Source of the DNA: Polytrichum commune
Lineage: Eukaryota > Streptophyta > Polytrichopsida > Polytrichales > Polytrichaceae
Length of the DNA stretch: 64,000 nt
Assembly: GCA_950295325.1 (NCBI GenBank)
Contig: OX485809.1
Location: 36,895,081-36,959,080, forward strand
Direction of reading: 5' to 3'
Numbering within the stretch: the first letter of the stretch is position 1; every line of letters begins with the position of its first letter. The notes below the pieces were generated by a model. That model searched no databases. It was not told the DNA's origin and was given only the letters and a program-made list of their open reading frames with translations. A program made the translations under genes and the position numbers. Below are positions 25,048-37,500 of this stretch, in pieces.

Positions 25048-25665
25048 CTGTGATTAACAATTTAACTAATTCAATGATATGATCCAATAAATAAATAAAG
25101 ATTGCATTAAGGTAAAAGACGAGGGAGCGAGGGTTTAGAGTGCAATGCGAATGCGCTCAGAGGCACACTTCCAAACGCGCGTTCGTGAATGAGGGTTGCG
25201 GGTGGCGGCGCGCGTCATTTACGAACGTTCGTGAATGAGTGAGATTACAGGCACAATATACGAACGCTCGTTCGTGAAGGAGGTGGACACGGGGTCGCAC
25301 ACATTTACGAACGAGCATTCGTGATTGAGGAAGGGGCATGCAAGAGTTTATAGAAACGCCAGACCATTCACAACACAGGGATTGAATAGACGATGCACAA
25401 AATTGGGAAAATCCGATGCAGAGATAAATTGCTCATATATTAAATCCGTTGCATATTTACAAATGTCTCACGTGATCATCTATCACAATTTCCGTGTTCT
25501 ACAAAATTGTCCTACAAAACTGGCAGGCCTAGGGTGTCACGCAGAAAAGGCTCGCGCGGCCCTCGTGATGCCGCCGGACATGAAGCGCCAATAACAAACG
25601 AAGGGGGGTTAGTTGGTTACGAACGCGCGTTCGTAAAATGAGAGGTATTCTCAGAGATGAGTTAC
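25048..25665. repeat. Outer-family palindrome cluster in an intron (TTACGAACG-NN-CGTTCGTAA)
   Basis: The 618-bp intron between 25666 and 25047 holds a perfect 20-bp copy at 25617-25636 (core CG), a near-perfect one at 25305-25324 (core AG), another at about 25259-25277 (core CT), a shortened ACGAACGTTCGT at 25221-25232, and a half-decayed copy near 25173-25190. Further copies sit in exons at 23907-23926, 25725-25740 and 46141-46156. Confidence 0.85.
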
Positions 25666-26048
25666 CTCGTCATCGGGGGGAGGGGCAGCGGCGCTGGACC
25701 GAGCAGTTCCCTCCTCTTCGATTAACGAACGCGCGTTCGTAACCTCCATCGGAGCAGCTGCCTCTGCCTCCATGGCCTCTAGTGCATGGCCCGCCTGGGA
25801 CGCCTGGGTCTGTTCGATGAGATCCGCTTCGTCTTCGTCCCCACCCAGGTCGAGAGTCTCCATACGGACATCCTCCATCCGCGCGGAAGGATGCTGACCA
25901 TGCTCAGGGCTCTCAACATCCATGCATGCGATACATGCCGCGTCATTGGGGCTCCCCTGCGTGTCCTCCACAATGAGCATGTCAGTGTGTTCCGCAGTGT
26001 CATCGCCCCTCCTAGCAACTACCATATCTGCAATTGAGGGCAGTCCTA
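25666..26048 (-). pseudogene. Outer element main gene, exon part left of the inner insertion
   Basis: This is the downstream half of an exon cut by the inner element. It reads IADMVVARRGDDTAEHTDMLIVEDTQG and an acidic Ala/Glu-rich linker, and ends at a donor GACGAG|GTAACT at 25666. The inner-element gene has the same exon end (GGCGAG|GTAATA at 28919). The other half lies at 46098-48057; reading from 46098 directly into 26044 keeps one frame (PSRVG then LPSIADMV). A palindrome at 25725-25740 is translated as part of VTNARSLI. Residues are low-complexity and probably disordered. Confidence 0.75.
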
Positions 26049-26590
26049 AACACTATATTCGTTAAATTGAGACTTTTTGGGCATTTTGAGACATTCACAG
26101 AAATAAGAACAAGGATAAATGGAACACATATTGGAGAAAGTTGTAAGATGCGAACACTTTGAAGCGGGTGTTTAGAACAAGAACCCCGTTAATAACTCAA
26201 TATTTGGGATTGTTTAGGGTGGGCAATCCAAAACCTTAGGCCAAGTTCAAGGGGAAATCTTAAAACATTCATATTATCGCACAAAAACTTGTATGAATAT
26301 GGTTTAGGTAGGGCAATCCAAACCATAGATCATATTGAAGGGGAAATATGTGAACCAATATAATATAACATACAAAATATTCCAAACTCATATTTGTGAT
26401 GGTTTAGGTAGGGCAATCCAAACCTTAGACCATATGGAAGGGGAAATCATGTGACACTTATATTATTGCAAAAAAAAAACATACAAAGAGTGGCATGTAA
26501 AATGCATAGCATGCTAACACAACACATCCATTGGATAGTGCGACCCAAAATGTTCTTGCCTATGGCCCAAAACCCTACGCCTACTATGGC
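26049..26590. repeat. Inner element left end with ~98-bp subterminal repeats
   Basis: After the 28-bp terminal repeat come three imperfect ~98-bp repeats between about 26205 and 26470, each with GGTTTAGGTAGGGCAATCC or a variant followed by AAACC and later AAGGGGAAAT. Subterminal repeats of this kind often serve as transposase-binding sites; here that is inference. Confidence 0.65.
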
Positions 26591-27013
26591 CTATCTAGCC
26601 TCGGAGACTACCTCTTTTTCTTTTGCTTCATTTTCTTTTGCTTCTTTTTCTTTTGCCTCTTTTTCTTTTGCCTCTTTTTCTTTTGCCTCTTTTTCTTTTG
26701 CCTCTTTTTCTTTTGCCTCTTTTTCTTTTGCCTCTTTTTCTTTTGCCTCTTTTTCTTTTGCCTCTTTTTCTTTTGCTGCGGCTTCTTTTGCTCGCATTGC
26801 TTCAACATTCCTGAAAATCTCCGCCCCGCGACTATAGCCATTCTTGGGGTGACCGCCATCAATAACACATTTTGGATTCCGTCGGCCGCCCGAATTATAC
26901 GACGAAGAATTCGAATACGATGAAGTGGACTGTCTTGCATTTCTGGTCATGGAGTAGAAACGCTCCAACTCGACGGACGCACTAGCCCGCATAGGTCTAT
27001 GGGTGGGAGCAAC
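26591..27013 (-). CDS. Inner element downstream gene, last exon with KEKEA repeat
   Basis: The exon starts at 27013 after GTTGCAG and stops at 26591. It encodes RNARQSTSSYSNSSSYNSGGRR, NGYSRGAEIFRNVEAMRAKEAA and then about ten copies of the hexapeptide KEKEAK from an 18-bp tandem repeat (about 26620-26780). That run predicts a long, highly charged helix. It is paralogous to 23244-23558, which lacks the expansion. Function unknown. Confidence 0.5.
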   Translation of the reverse strand, partial: VAPTHRPMRASASVELERFYSMTRNARQSTSSYSNSSSYNSGGRRNPKCVIDGGHPKNGYSRGAEIFRNVEAMRAKEAAAKEKEAKEKEAKEKEAKEKEAKEKEAKEKEAKEKEAKEKEAKEKEAKENEAKEKEVVSEAR

Positions 27014-27145
27014 CTGCAACGCGTGAATGCAAGAACACACGTGTTAGTTTAGGGAGGAAGACCCAAACGTGTCACACGTTCATTTTTTAAGTGCCGGATG
27101 ATTGTAATGCGCGGTTAACCATGTTTTGGGGGGGGGGGGGTTCAC

Positions 27146-27500
27146 CTTGTCACCGGGGGCGTTCCCGTCGGAGTCGGCGAGGAGGGGCAATGCGTCCCGC
27201 AAAGGAATAGGAAGGGTGCCACTCTTCGTAGGCCAAGCGTCCATCCACAGCCGCCGTTGAGGTGTACTACTGCCGCCGGGCCGAGAGGGGGACGTCCAGA
27301 CGCATTTGCGATTTATGCCCTTGAGCGGCGACGGGGACAGAGATCGCCGGAAGATTTGCTTGGGTGGGGGGCTATCGACGACGCCGGCGTCAAGAGGCTC
27401 CTTGGAGTAGTCGATGGTGGACGCGGCATCGTAGACGGTCTCGTAGAAGAAGCTCCCCAAGTTTGATTCGCTGACGATCTCAATCGAGGGCTCCAAACGC
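27146..27500 (-). CDS. Inner element downstream gene, internal exon
   Basis: Bounded by a GCCATCAG acceptor (27501) and an AAG|GTGAAC donor (27145, next to a 12-G run). It encodes EIVSESNLGSFFYETVYDAAS, TIDYSKE, GVVDSPPPK and a basic Pro/Ser-rich tail. The exon upstream was not found: the preceding FCP1-like frame ends in a conserved stop, so this may be a second transcript starting inside the main gene, or an alternative splice form. Confidence 0.45.
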
Positions 27501-27618
27501 TGATGGCAAAATTAAAACAAACAAAACCCAAGGGGAGGGGGGCAGGGGGGGAGCATGAGAAAATCGATATACAATTGAGGCATACTATATCACACACAAT
27601 GGCACACCATGTAGTATC

Positions 27619-30600
27619 TCAAATGAGTTTATTATATTTCGCGTGAGCGTACAACTCTCTGTACATATAGTCCTTCGGATCCATGTATCTTTCGCCTATC
27701 GGATTACAACTAAGGAACTGGGGCACGGGTAGTCCGCTCCCCACGAGCGTTTGAATGTACTTAAGTAGGTCTAACAAAAAGCGGTCTCGGACCTTCTCGA
27801 CCGTCCACGTGGGGCAAACGATGAAGTTGGAGGTCGGGTTCAAAATGTTTTTGGAAGCGCTGTCGTCCACCATCAACGTGTTGTCACGGGTGGGGCGAAC
27901 GTCGTAGGGACAGCCGACCATGGTCGGACGCTGGTCCCATACGACTGGCTTCAAGACCTTAAGAAATTGGTTTACGGCGGGGTTGTTGGGCTTCTTCACA
28001 ACCCTGCCCTCAGGGGTGTACAATGTTTTACAAGAATCCTGTCCTAGGACCAAGCACGGGGGTTGGAGTCCCTTGAAGATGAACTCCACGACGGCCTGGG
28101 TATTCTCGGACTTCATGGAGCTCCAAATGATCACCCACCATTTGGATAGGGCGACCTGTAGGAAGCGCCGAAGCCACGGGCGGAGGTACACTAGCTTGCT
28201 TTTGATGTACGCGGGGGGTCCATCGTAGTTGGCGTCCTCGGGCTTGCAGAAAGGCACCGTTGGGACCCTCGGACAATGCACGCACTGGACAAGGACCCCG
28301 TTGAGGTCTAGCACCAGGAACCGGGTCTTGGGAGGCGAAGGTGGCGAGGGCAAAATCGGGGGGACCACCGCGCTGTCCTCCACACTCCTCAGAGAGGATC
28401 GGTGGGGAGCTGCGACGCTATGCTCCGAACCCTGCGGCGACGAGCGAGAAAAGGCGGCGAGGACTATGTTATGCTATGTCCATCTCAAGCAGAACGGGAA
28501 TTTTGTGCAAACACAAGAAGAATTGGACCATTGGTGGCAACAAAAACATACAAGGGAACAACATACATTGGGACACGGATGCAAACATATGGGCGCCAAA
28601 AATAATAATTTTATTTTTACAAATCTCTATATACAATTTGATTTGGGGGGGGGGGGCGTGGTGAACGAGGGCATTCACACTATCCTAATTCTACATCTAC
28701 AAAATTGGTTGCGCGCCGCCAAGGTCGAGCGTAGTCGAATGCAGGTGAGACGAAGGGGATCGCGGGGGGGCACGTTGGGGGGAGGGGGAGCAAGTGTAGA
28801 CCAGGGGGGCAGGGGGTGTGCATTTCCTCCTAGCAAGGGGGACACGACCACGCCAACAAGACAGTGACCCAGGAAGTTTGGGTCGGTCGACCCAAACTGG
28901 GAGGGCTCAATGTATTACCTCGCCCTGGTCATGTCTCGATGATGTGGAAGCCTCCACCGTCCCCGCTGCCCCGCCTCTCTCGCCACCGCCTTCTCCGACG
29001 ACGTCAGGAACCTTCTCCTGCAAACGATCGGCATCAGGCCCTTGTCCTAAACCAATCTCCGCATGTGCATCATGCATGGGTTCATCGATTTGGTTAGGAG
29101 TAGAGGTATCACCAGGCCCTTGCAGGCCTTCAACATCTAGCATGGCCGTGTCTAATTGACACCCATGTTGGTCAAGGGAGGACTGCGCTGCAACGGGGTT
29201 TGGGTCGCCCGACCCAAACTATCCTGCATCTGGAGAGGGCCCTTCGGACACTACAGTGGATGGTGGGTTTGGGTCGGTCGACCCAAACATCCTGGGGTCG
29301 TCCGATTGGTGGGGTGGCGCCATGACTATGGGGGGCCGAAGTGGTGGAGGGCCCAAAGGGGAGGAGGCTCCAGAGACGCGCCAGATGTTGGGGTCATCCA
29401 CTTGCTGGACCGGCGCGTATGGAACTTGGTGGGGCCGCATCAAGTGCTGAAAGAAGCTGAAAGACGATTGCGGCACAGGCTGCTGAGGGATGCTCTGCGG
29501 AGGGAAGCCGGGGGGCAAGTGCGGGAAGGAGCTGGAGGGAGCCACCACCAAACCTTGCGCCCACATTCCTTGTATCACTTGTGATATCAAGTCGGCGTGG
29601 GACGGAGGTTGGGCCATCGCCCTTTGACGCTCCTGCTCCAACAGGAGAGCCCTCAGCTCTGCGACCTCGTTCCGCATTGAGGGTTCTTCCGCGGCAGCCT
29701 TCTGCAGGCGGACTCGCTGCTCCTCGTCCCTCCTCATCTTCTCGTTCGCCTCCTCCACAGTCAGGACCTCGGGCTTCACCCTAACCATGCCAGCGAACGC
29801 TGTCGGGGACGGGGGATCTGATCTTAGCCGTTTGGCGAGCTCAATGTCATCGTCGTCCTCGCTACTTATGGCAATGGTCTCCTCCACGGAGTAGTCGCCA
29901 TACAGCTTCTTCCCCTTTAACTTCCTCCTCTCCCTGAACGTCGCGGTGGCGTCCCTGGAGTACATGTCCCGTGCATCGTCCACAGTCAGGACGGGCACGA
30001 GCTTACTCTGCGGGGTTGCCGCCCGCATCGCCTTCTTCCGTTGAGGGGCTTCGGATTGTTGCGTGAAGCCCGTTGCCCCTTTCTCGACGTCGCCTTCCTT
30101 CTCCGCCTCCTCGTGTTCCTCTTCTTCCTTCTCCTCCTCCTCAACCTCGCCACCTTCTGTGCGGGACGGATTGCCCGGATGCAACCCGACCAGAGGTTCG
30201 GAAACTTGGGTCGTGGCCCTCATGGCCATTTCCTCCGGGTTGATGCGCCTCACCCTATCAAGAGGGTTTTCGCCACCCTGAACAACCTCGTCGATGTAGC
30301 TACCCGGGATCCAATCGAGGATGTCCATCTTCTTCGCCAACGATTTCTGCACCCTGTAAAATGGCAGATCGCCATCCTCTATGTAGGAGTATATATTCAG
30401 CCCCGACATCTACACAATCCAAGTTATAGGGAAATTAGAATTTGTCGAGGCAATCACATAAACAAGACTAAGTGAAATGTGTAGTTTGGGTCGGTCGACC
30501 CAAACCTGCAAAGAGCCTAGTTTGGGTCGATCGACCCAAACTGCTTACGAGCTATAGAAAGTCACTTACCATGGCAGCATAGACAGGTTTTGAGCCTCCG

Positions 30601-33495
30601 AAGACGTTGAAGATGCAGTCCCCTCTCCTCATCAGCGTCCTCATCATTCTCATGTAAAATTCCATCCGCAGCTCATCTGCAGGATAGTTCGCGTATTTAG
30701 CCTCGTCGTAGAGGCACTTGTTCGCACCCAACCCTTCTGGAACTTGGAAGAGTTTGTCCATCCGGGATATAGGGTGGTTTGGCACCTTCAGCAACTCCGT
30801 TTTGTACACGAAGTACAAACACAAGACGTTGACGAACTTGGTCTTCTTGTCCCTCAACGTCGTGTAAGCTCCCTCCGCCGGTGCGGCGATGTAATGAGAC
30901 TTGGAGACTGCATACTCCGGCTGCAGTTTCCGGACAAGCTCGTACACCTGCTCCGCCCTTCTATCCTCGACTATCCAAAGCCAGATATCTACCTCCCTGA
31001 ACTTAGGGCTTGTATAATCGACGAACTTAGTTAAGAAGGGGTCATAGAAGAGGGTGCTCATCGTGCCCTCAAATGAGCTTCCAGGAATATTTCTAAAATC
31101 AATCATCCCAAAAGGAAAGCGGTCCCTTGCTTTCGTCCTTATCGCCATTCTGGCGTCTTGACCTGGCCAGCCCTGAATTTTCAAAGGCTCGAAGGTGACA
31201 AGGTTGAAGTAAGCGTCCCCTTCAAACTGGACAATCTTCTTCTCCTTGATGAAGTTCGAGAACGCACGCGCTGTGTGATCCGGAAGCGCCCGGTTCTTCC
31301 CACCCTTCACCATCTTGGCCCGCAAGAAGTCGTCCCCCGCTTCCCTTATTAGAGCCGCCATGGAGGCACTAGTGAATTTATATTCATCTTTGAATGCTCT
31401 CCAGTTAGCCCCATGAACCTCGCCGTCCACGACAATATTCCTCTCTGGCACCAATTTATGCAGCTCTTGCACGATAGTCGTCTTCTTTTTCCTGTTCTCC
31501 GTCCATTCCTTCATGGTGTAGCATGAAGGAACGAAGGATTTGGGCTTTACGAAGACAATCTTCGGGTGCACCCAGCACCTCTTGGCCGTGGGTGCCACGT
31601 GCAGGATGTGCGATGCCGCCTTCTCCACCTCCGTCTCTGACAGCCCTTGAAGAGTTCTAAAGAACTCTCTCACGAGAGGCTTCATCTGCTTGAAGCGCGA
31701 GGCCAGGCTGAAGAAAGCGCCAGTATCAGGATCGATCAAATCCCCCGTCTCGTGCTTTTCAAACACGGTTTTCCACTTCCTCCAAACTGAGTCCGATGCT
31801 GTAATCAAGTAAATCTCCCCCTTCAGGTCGCTGTATTTCTTCTGCTTGTGGCTCGAATTATCAATGGAGGAGAATTTGTTGATCATTTGGTATTTGAAAT
31901 CCTGCACGTGAACAAAACAGAACATTTGAATGCGTGTTAGTTAAGTACATGTGATTTCCAAACCATATCATGACCAACATCTACAACAAGAGTTTGGGTC
32001 GGTCGACCCAAACTGAAAAAAAACACAAGACTGCAACAGTTGTTTGGGTCGATCGACCCAAACTAAAAAAACACAAGACTGCAACAGTTGTTTGGGTCGA
32101 TCGACCCAAACTTAAAAAAAACACAAGACTGCACCAGGAGTTTGGGTCGGTCGACCCAAACAATACTCACCTCCCACTTGGGATTCTTGTCCTTCGCATT
32201 CTCCCTCTCCTTGGGAGGCCTACCATAGAACTCCCACACCTCCCGCGAGGCCATGATATTCCTTATCCAGGAAGCTTGGTAGGCCCTCTTCTTGTTTCCC
32301 ATATTGAAGTACCGGGAGATGTCGCTGAGCTTGGTCTCGTCGTCAGACCACACCACCAGTGCCTTCCAAACCTTCAGCTTTTCCTTCTGATTGTTGGGAT
32401 CGTCCCACTCATTCATGAGTTGGATTTTCTTGGATGCCTCCACGCTGTGTTGGCCGTCTATCAGCCAAAAATCGCCCTTCTGAATTGTTGGCCACATTTC
32501 AGGTGTAGGCATTTTCTTGAGACCCTGTGGCATCACTACAATCGTTTGCCTGTCGTCTTTAAACTGCTCGCAAATGATCTGCGCGATTATCCAGTCAACG
32601 TAGGCGTCCTCCTTTGCCCGGACACACTTCTCCGGTGGCGCTAGATGGCACTGGCTGATGTTCACGTCGAACTTGAAATCCCTGCCCATGAAAAAACAGT
32701 GGGAGCATTTCGTCGTGAAATTGTTCACGATTTTCTGCAGCTCCCCTGCATCCACCTCTTCGCCGGGCTTCAGCATGCGCAACTCCGGTGAGACTGGCTC
32801 GTCAGTCATCACAGATGACTCTCTCGCCCTCTTGGATGGAGTTGTTTGACGGCTCCCAGAAGGTGTAGGGGTCTCACTATTCGTAGGTGTTTGGGAGGGA
32901 GTGGTCCTACGCGAGTCAGCCAGTACTGGTAGCGGCATCCTCACCGATTGAGGTCTTGACGACCCTGCTCCTTCCTCTGTGGGAGCTTTCCGCCTCACAG
33001 GTTGCTGTGATTTGGTTTTGCTTTGCAGGCCCCTGTTCAGCACGGTTATTGCATGTTTTAGTTTTGTGAACCGGCTTGAGACCTTGGTATTCGATGTACT
33101 CCCATCGATAAATATTGTCTCCGGCTTGATAACTTCCGGTTCGACACAGGACTCTCTTGCATAGAGTGCGTCGAAAGGCTCGGAGAACTGGTGCATGAAC
33201 ATATGCGCGTTCTGCACAGCCGAGTTCTCGAGGATGACGTCGGTATAGTCTCCAAGAGACTGTACCGATGCGACCTCCCATCCCGTAAGAGTCGCCCAGG
33301 TGTGTTTCTCCACGGTTCCCACCTTGACAACAAAAATCATTTTGTATGTTGAGGCTTTGACTACTTGAATAGACCAAGCGAGGACAAGCCCGTCCTTAGG
33401 GGAATAGGAGTCATCCTGCGGGGTTTCGTGCTCCTGCCACAACATGTCCGGCGCAGGCATGAACCACCTTTCGCCGGGTCTTTCTTTGGAGCCAT
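27619..33495 (-). CDS. Inner element main gene: ParB-like + methyltransferase-like + linker + FCP1-like HAD (spliced)
   Basis: Exons in gene order are 33495-32171, 31901-30570, 30409-28919 and 28431-27619; all joins are GT-AG and phase 0. Exon A has WPTIQKGDFWLIDGQHSVEASKK (32400-32470), a DGQHR/ParB-Srx-like motif with Ser for Arg. Exon B resembles a beta-order methyltransferase: IWLWIVEDRRAEQVYELV, KFVNVLCLYFVYKTE, then GDCIFNVFGGSKPVYAA where the FxGxG SAM loop would be, so it is probably catalytically dead. Exon C starts SGLNIYSYIEDGDLPFY, followed by Glu-rich, coiled-coil and Pro/Gln-rich sequence. Exon D is an FCP1-like HAD domain (FLVLDLNGVLV, VIIWSSMKSENTQ, LMVDDSASK), ending NKLI-stop. 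One in-frame TAG at 29219-29221 abuts a palindrome. The first exon is not identified (acceptor TTACAG at 33496). About 1,650 codons are visible. That all four exons form one gene is supported by the outer paralogue. Confidence 0.7.
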
Positions 33496-33976
33496 CTGTA
33501 AGAAAATAATGTGCAAGGTTAGTTTCGGTCGTTCGACCCAAACATCTACGACATGAATAGGTTTAGGTGGATTGTGTATTTATATATTTCAGCATCATTT
33601 GTAATGATAATAAGAATGTTGTGATTATTGGGTGGATTTGCATTTTATATTGTTTGTGACATGCAGGATTCCTTGATACTTTTCCTTGATGCATTCATTG
33701 ATTATTATTTTGGGTTGATGTGAATTTTATATTGATGCAAAAATCATGGATTTCTTTATGAGTTTATAATTAGAAGACTTAGTTTGGGTCGTTCGACCCA
33801 AACATGATGCTTTGTGTTATATTTTGGTCGTTCGGCCCAAACATGATGCTTTGTTTTGTGTTTGGGTCGAGCGACCCAAACAAGGGGCTGTGTTTGGGTC
33901 GGTTGACCCAAACAAGAGGCTATGTTTGGGTCGGTCGACCCATACAAGAGGTTGTGTTTGGGTCGTCTCCCCAAAC
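28877..33976. repeat. Inner-family 20-bp palindromes in introns, exon and upstream of the main gene
   Basis: Copies of TTTGGGTCG-NN-CGACCCAAA occur at 28877-28896 (core GT), 29199-29218 (CC, in exon), 29268-29287 (GT, in exon), 30485-30504 (GT), 30521-30540 (AT), 31993-32012 (GT), 32043-32062 (AT), 32091-32110 (AT), 32141-32160 (GT), 33783-33802 (TT), 33861-33880 (AG), 33893-33912 (one arm mismatch) and 33925-33944 (one mismatch). Decayed copies lie at about 33523-33542, 33822-33841 and 33957-33976. Every intron of the main gene contains at least one. Confidence 0.95.
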
Positions 33977-34199
33977 AGTATTATTTTAATATATTTTTTA
34001 AACTTGGCATCTAGCATATACAATGCTTATGCATTGTGTATGCTACAAAACCGTGAATATACAAACACATATTGGTTAAAATAAAACACAATACCTTTCA
34101 AAGATGTTGTGCAGACAATTTGGAGTAGAGCAGGTTGTTCTTCCAATAATTCTCAATATCAACAAACTGTGAGAAAGTTCAATGAGAAACTTTCAAACA

Positions 34200-34505
34200 A
34201 GTATCAACTCTCTCAAATAGCTCTTGGATCTCTCAACCAACTCCTGAATCTCACACAGAACTACTGAATCTCTCAAAAGACTTCGAAATGTCTAAACCAA
34301 CTCCTGAATCTCACACACAACTACTAAACCTCTCAAAAGCCTTCGAAATGTCCAAACCAACTCCTGAATCTCACACACAACTACTAAACCTCTCAAAAGA
34401 CTTCGAAATGTCTAAACCCACTCCTGAATCCCTCACAAAACTACTGAATCTCTCAAACGACTTCGAAAACTCTCAAACAACTCTTGATACTCTTAAAGAA
34501 CTCTT
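34200..34505. repeat. 60-bp tandem repeat, about five copies
   Basis: Units start every 60 bp (for example CTACT(G/A)AATCTCTCAAA at 34261, 34321, 34381 and 34441) and themselves contain ~20-bp sub-repeats of the type ACTCCTGAATCTCACA. On the plus strand they read as a 20-residue peptide repeat, but no gene context supports translation. They lie upstream of the main minus-strand gene. Confidence 0.8.
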
Positions 34506-37500
34506 GAATTTCACAAGCACTCCTAAAACTTCTAGTACAAACACCTGGACCTCCCAAACCGAAGCTTTATCTACTACCGAATGTTCTACTAACTTCCTTC
34601 AGCACTTTCCAATACTCTTCAACACTCTTTTGCTAACTTCCTTCACTCTCACGCTCTAAAACCTTCCTCCGTATGTTTCTGTTTCTTTCAAAACTCTTCC
34701 TAACTTCTAAGATTGCACAAGGGCTATTCTATTGAAGAGCAAAAGAAAGGAGGGAAAAGAAGATGCAGAAGAAAGCAATGAACGCGGGAGAATGAAGGGT
34801 TAACCTACACCAAGCCTGATTCGCCGCGGCGCTTCAGGAGAGGCGGCGCTTCCAAGCGAGGCGCGGAGAGAGAGAGAGAGAGAAAGAAATGAGAAATGTG
34901 ACGGTTGGGGTTTTGTTTACCTCGGGCATTGGCCCCCAACCGCATGAATAGGGTGCCCATAGGATTAGGGCACCCACGGAAACAGGGTTACAGGGAACCC
35001 TAAAACCTAAATCATAACGCTTGACTCTAAACCCTTAGCGGGCCTACCTCTTTAAGAGTACATAGGCTATTTGCCTCATAGCATAGGTTGCATTCTACAA
35101 TATCAACTTTTTGTAAGTTGAAAACCTTTTGAATTTGTAAGTTCCTCGCCAATTGCCTCAAAACTAAATTTTAGTAGGTTAAAATCCTTCATATCTTTTA
35201 ATGTTGTAGGTTTTAAAATCAAAATTTGAGTACTAAGTGGGATCCTTCAAGTTGGCAGGAATTGAACCTGGCTAAGCCTTTCACCACGTTTGAAGGCCAA
35301 GGATTAACCAAGTCTTTTTTAAAGAGTTGATTATAAGTTTTGAAAGGTTGCTAAAATTCAAATGAGTTTAAGGGTGAAAGTTCTCACCATGTTCTCATTC
35401 AACCTCTACTCTTCCTGCAAGATATAGCCTAAAGATATGTACTTAGGCCAACTAATTTCCCAATTTGAAGAAGGATGAATGGCTAAAATCCTTTCTTTTA
35501 AAAAAAATTTAGGCAAAATTTCCTAAATGTTTTTATCACATAGGTTGATATCCTATGTTTTTAAATTGTCCATAGGCTCTTTGTCCTACACTTTCAAAAT
35601 TTTATAGGCTAAGTCACTAATTTTGTAGGCTGCATTTGTTTTAATCGGTATATTCGTTAATTTGGGATTTTTTTTGGCATTTTGAGAAAGTTACAAATAT
35701 AAGAACATGGATAAAATCGCACGTACATTGGAGAATGTTGTAAGATGCAAATACTTTGAAGCGGGTGTTCATATCAAGAACGCAATTAAGATCTCATATG
35801 AAGATGGTTTAGGTACGACGACCCAAACATTACACTATGTTGTTGTGGTCCATATATTAATTTGAGAGAAGAGAAAATCTCAAATTAGCGAATTTTAGGG
35901 TTTAGGTTCTTTTGGACCCTGCTCTAAACCCTTATTAGTTTTTTCAAAAGAACTATGGAGTACCCTAAGGTGCTACATAAAATGTGTTATTCTACAAAAC
36001 TAACCATTTATATAGCCAGCGCATTCTTACAACAAAACTTTATGCTAAACTAATACTTATCCCCTACTTACATGACACCATACCCTAAATTTTCCAAAAT
36101 CATTGAAGGCATTGGTTTCTCTTTTATTTGAGCATATTAGAAAATTTAAACCATATAATTGCGTTATATTTAACGATGTAACCATTCACATTTAGTCCTT
36201 ACCAATGATGCCAACAATTCACACGATATTGAATGAAAAAAAAAAGATTACCCACACCCCCCAACATGTGGAACAATTTAGAATAATTGAGTGTGGAGCC
36301 TAATAAATGAATACCTTCCCCAACTGCATTTTGCAAGGGTTTTGAAATGCACGATCCTTATTTGAAAATGCGAACATGCTCAAGTTTTAAGTACATCCCT
36401 TAGATCGTGACTTTCACGAATCACATAGTCGCCAATAAATCATGGTTCATGATTTATTTAATATATAGATTGTGATATAAGAGTAAATGGGATAAGCACA
36501 ACATCAAATGAAGCCATTCAAGCAATCATGTTGTTATTCCCTGTTCCTTCCATGTATATTAGATGATGGCGCAAGATAAAATAGATGTTGTTTGTATATG
36601 GGGGCATCAGTGAACCACAACTACATTTGGTGTTTAGGGTTTAGGAGATAGGAGATAGGAGATAGGAGATAGGGTTATAACATATTAATCTATCCAATGT
36701 CAATGTATAACATTGTCTTACTCGTGAGAAGAGTCTTATAGGAAGGTTATAGTGAAGACGATGTTGATTATGTTAATTTGTTATTCGAGACGTTTAAACG
36801 CGATATATTGATTGGTCGTGTGTTTATTCAAATAACATGAAATATTGTGGATGTTAATAGGGGCTAGGGGTCCAACTTTGGATGTTTCGCTCACTTTAGG
36901 GAATCACATATTAGTCGCTAATAAACCATCATTCATGATGTATTTAATATATGGAATGTCATGTAAAAGTAAATCGGAGAAGCACAACATCATGTTGTTA
37001 TTCATTGTTCTCTCCACGTGTATTAGATAATGGAGGAAGATATAACAGATATTGTTTGCATAATATGAAGAAGAGTCTAATCGGAAGGTCATAGTAAATA
37101 CAATCTTGATCATGTTAATATGTTATATGGGACGTTTAAACATGATATCCTAATTGGTTTTGTATTTAGTCAATGCGTATTTCATGTTGTGGATGTTATA
37201 AGGGTTTAGGGTCCAATCTTGGATGTTTTGCTCTCACACATTAGTAAACTTGAAGTGAACTTGAGGATGGATTCAAGTAACATTAAAAGATTGAACTAGA
37301 AAGGGACATTGGTAGTTAGTATCCCCTTAACAACGTCCACATACGTTCGTCATTGCCACTCTTGCATGCGAGATAATAGAGCAAGGTTCTAGGGTTTAGG
37401 GTTTAGGGGGGACAAATAAATAATTCTATTCATCATGACAATGGCCTCAAGCCTTGGAAACTCTCTCATAATTGCAGCCTCCAAATGGCCCAAACCCCAC

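Noticed and set aside
26451..26923. Plus-strand frames rich in SFSFA or FFFCL
   Set aside because: They are the opposite-strand reading of the KEKEAK repeat.
36640..37410. Telomere repeats (TTTAGGG)
   Set aside because: Only two or three units occur at each spot, interstitially; short interstitial pieces of this kind are common in plants.
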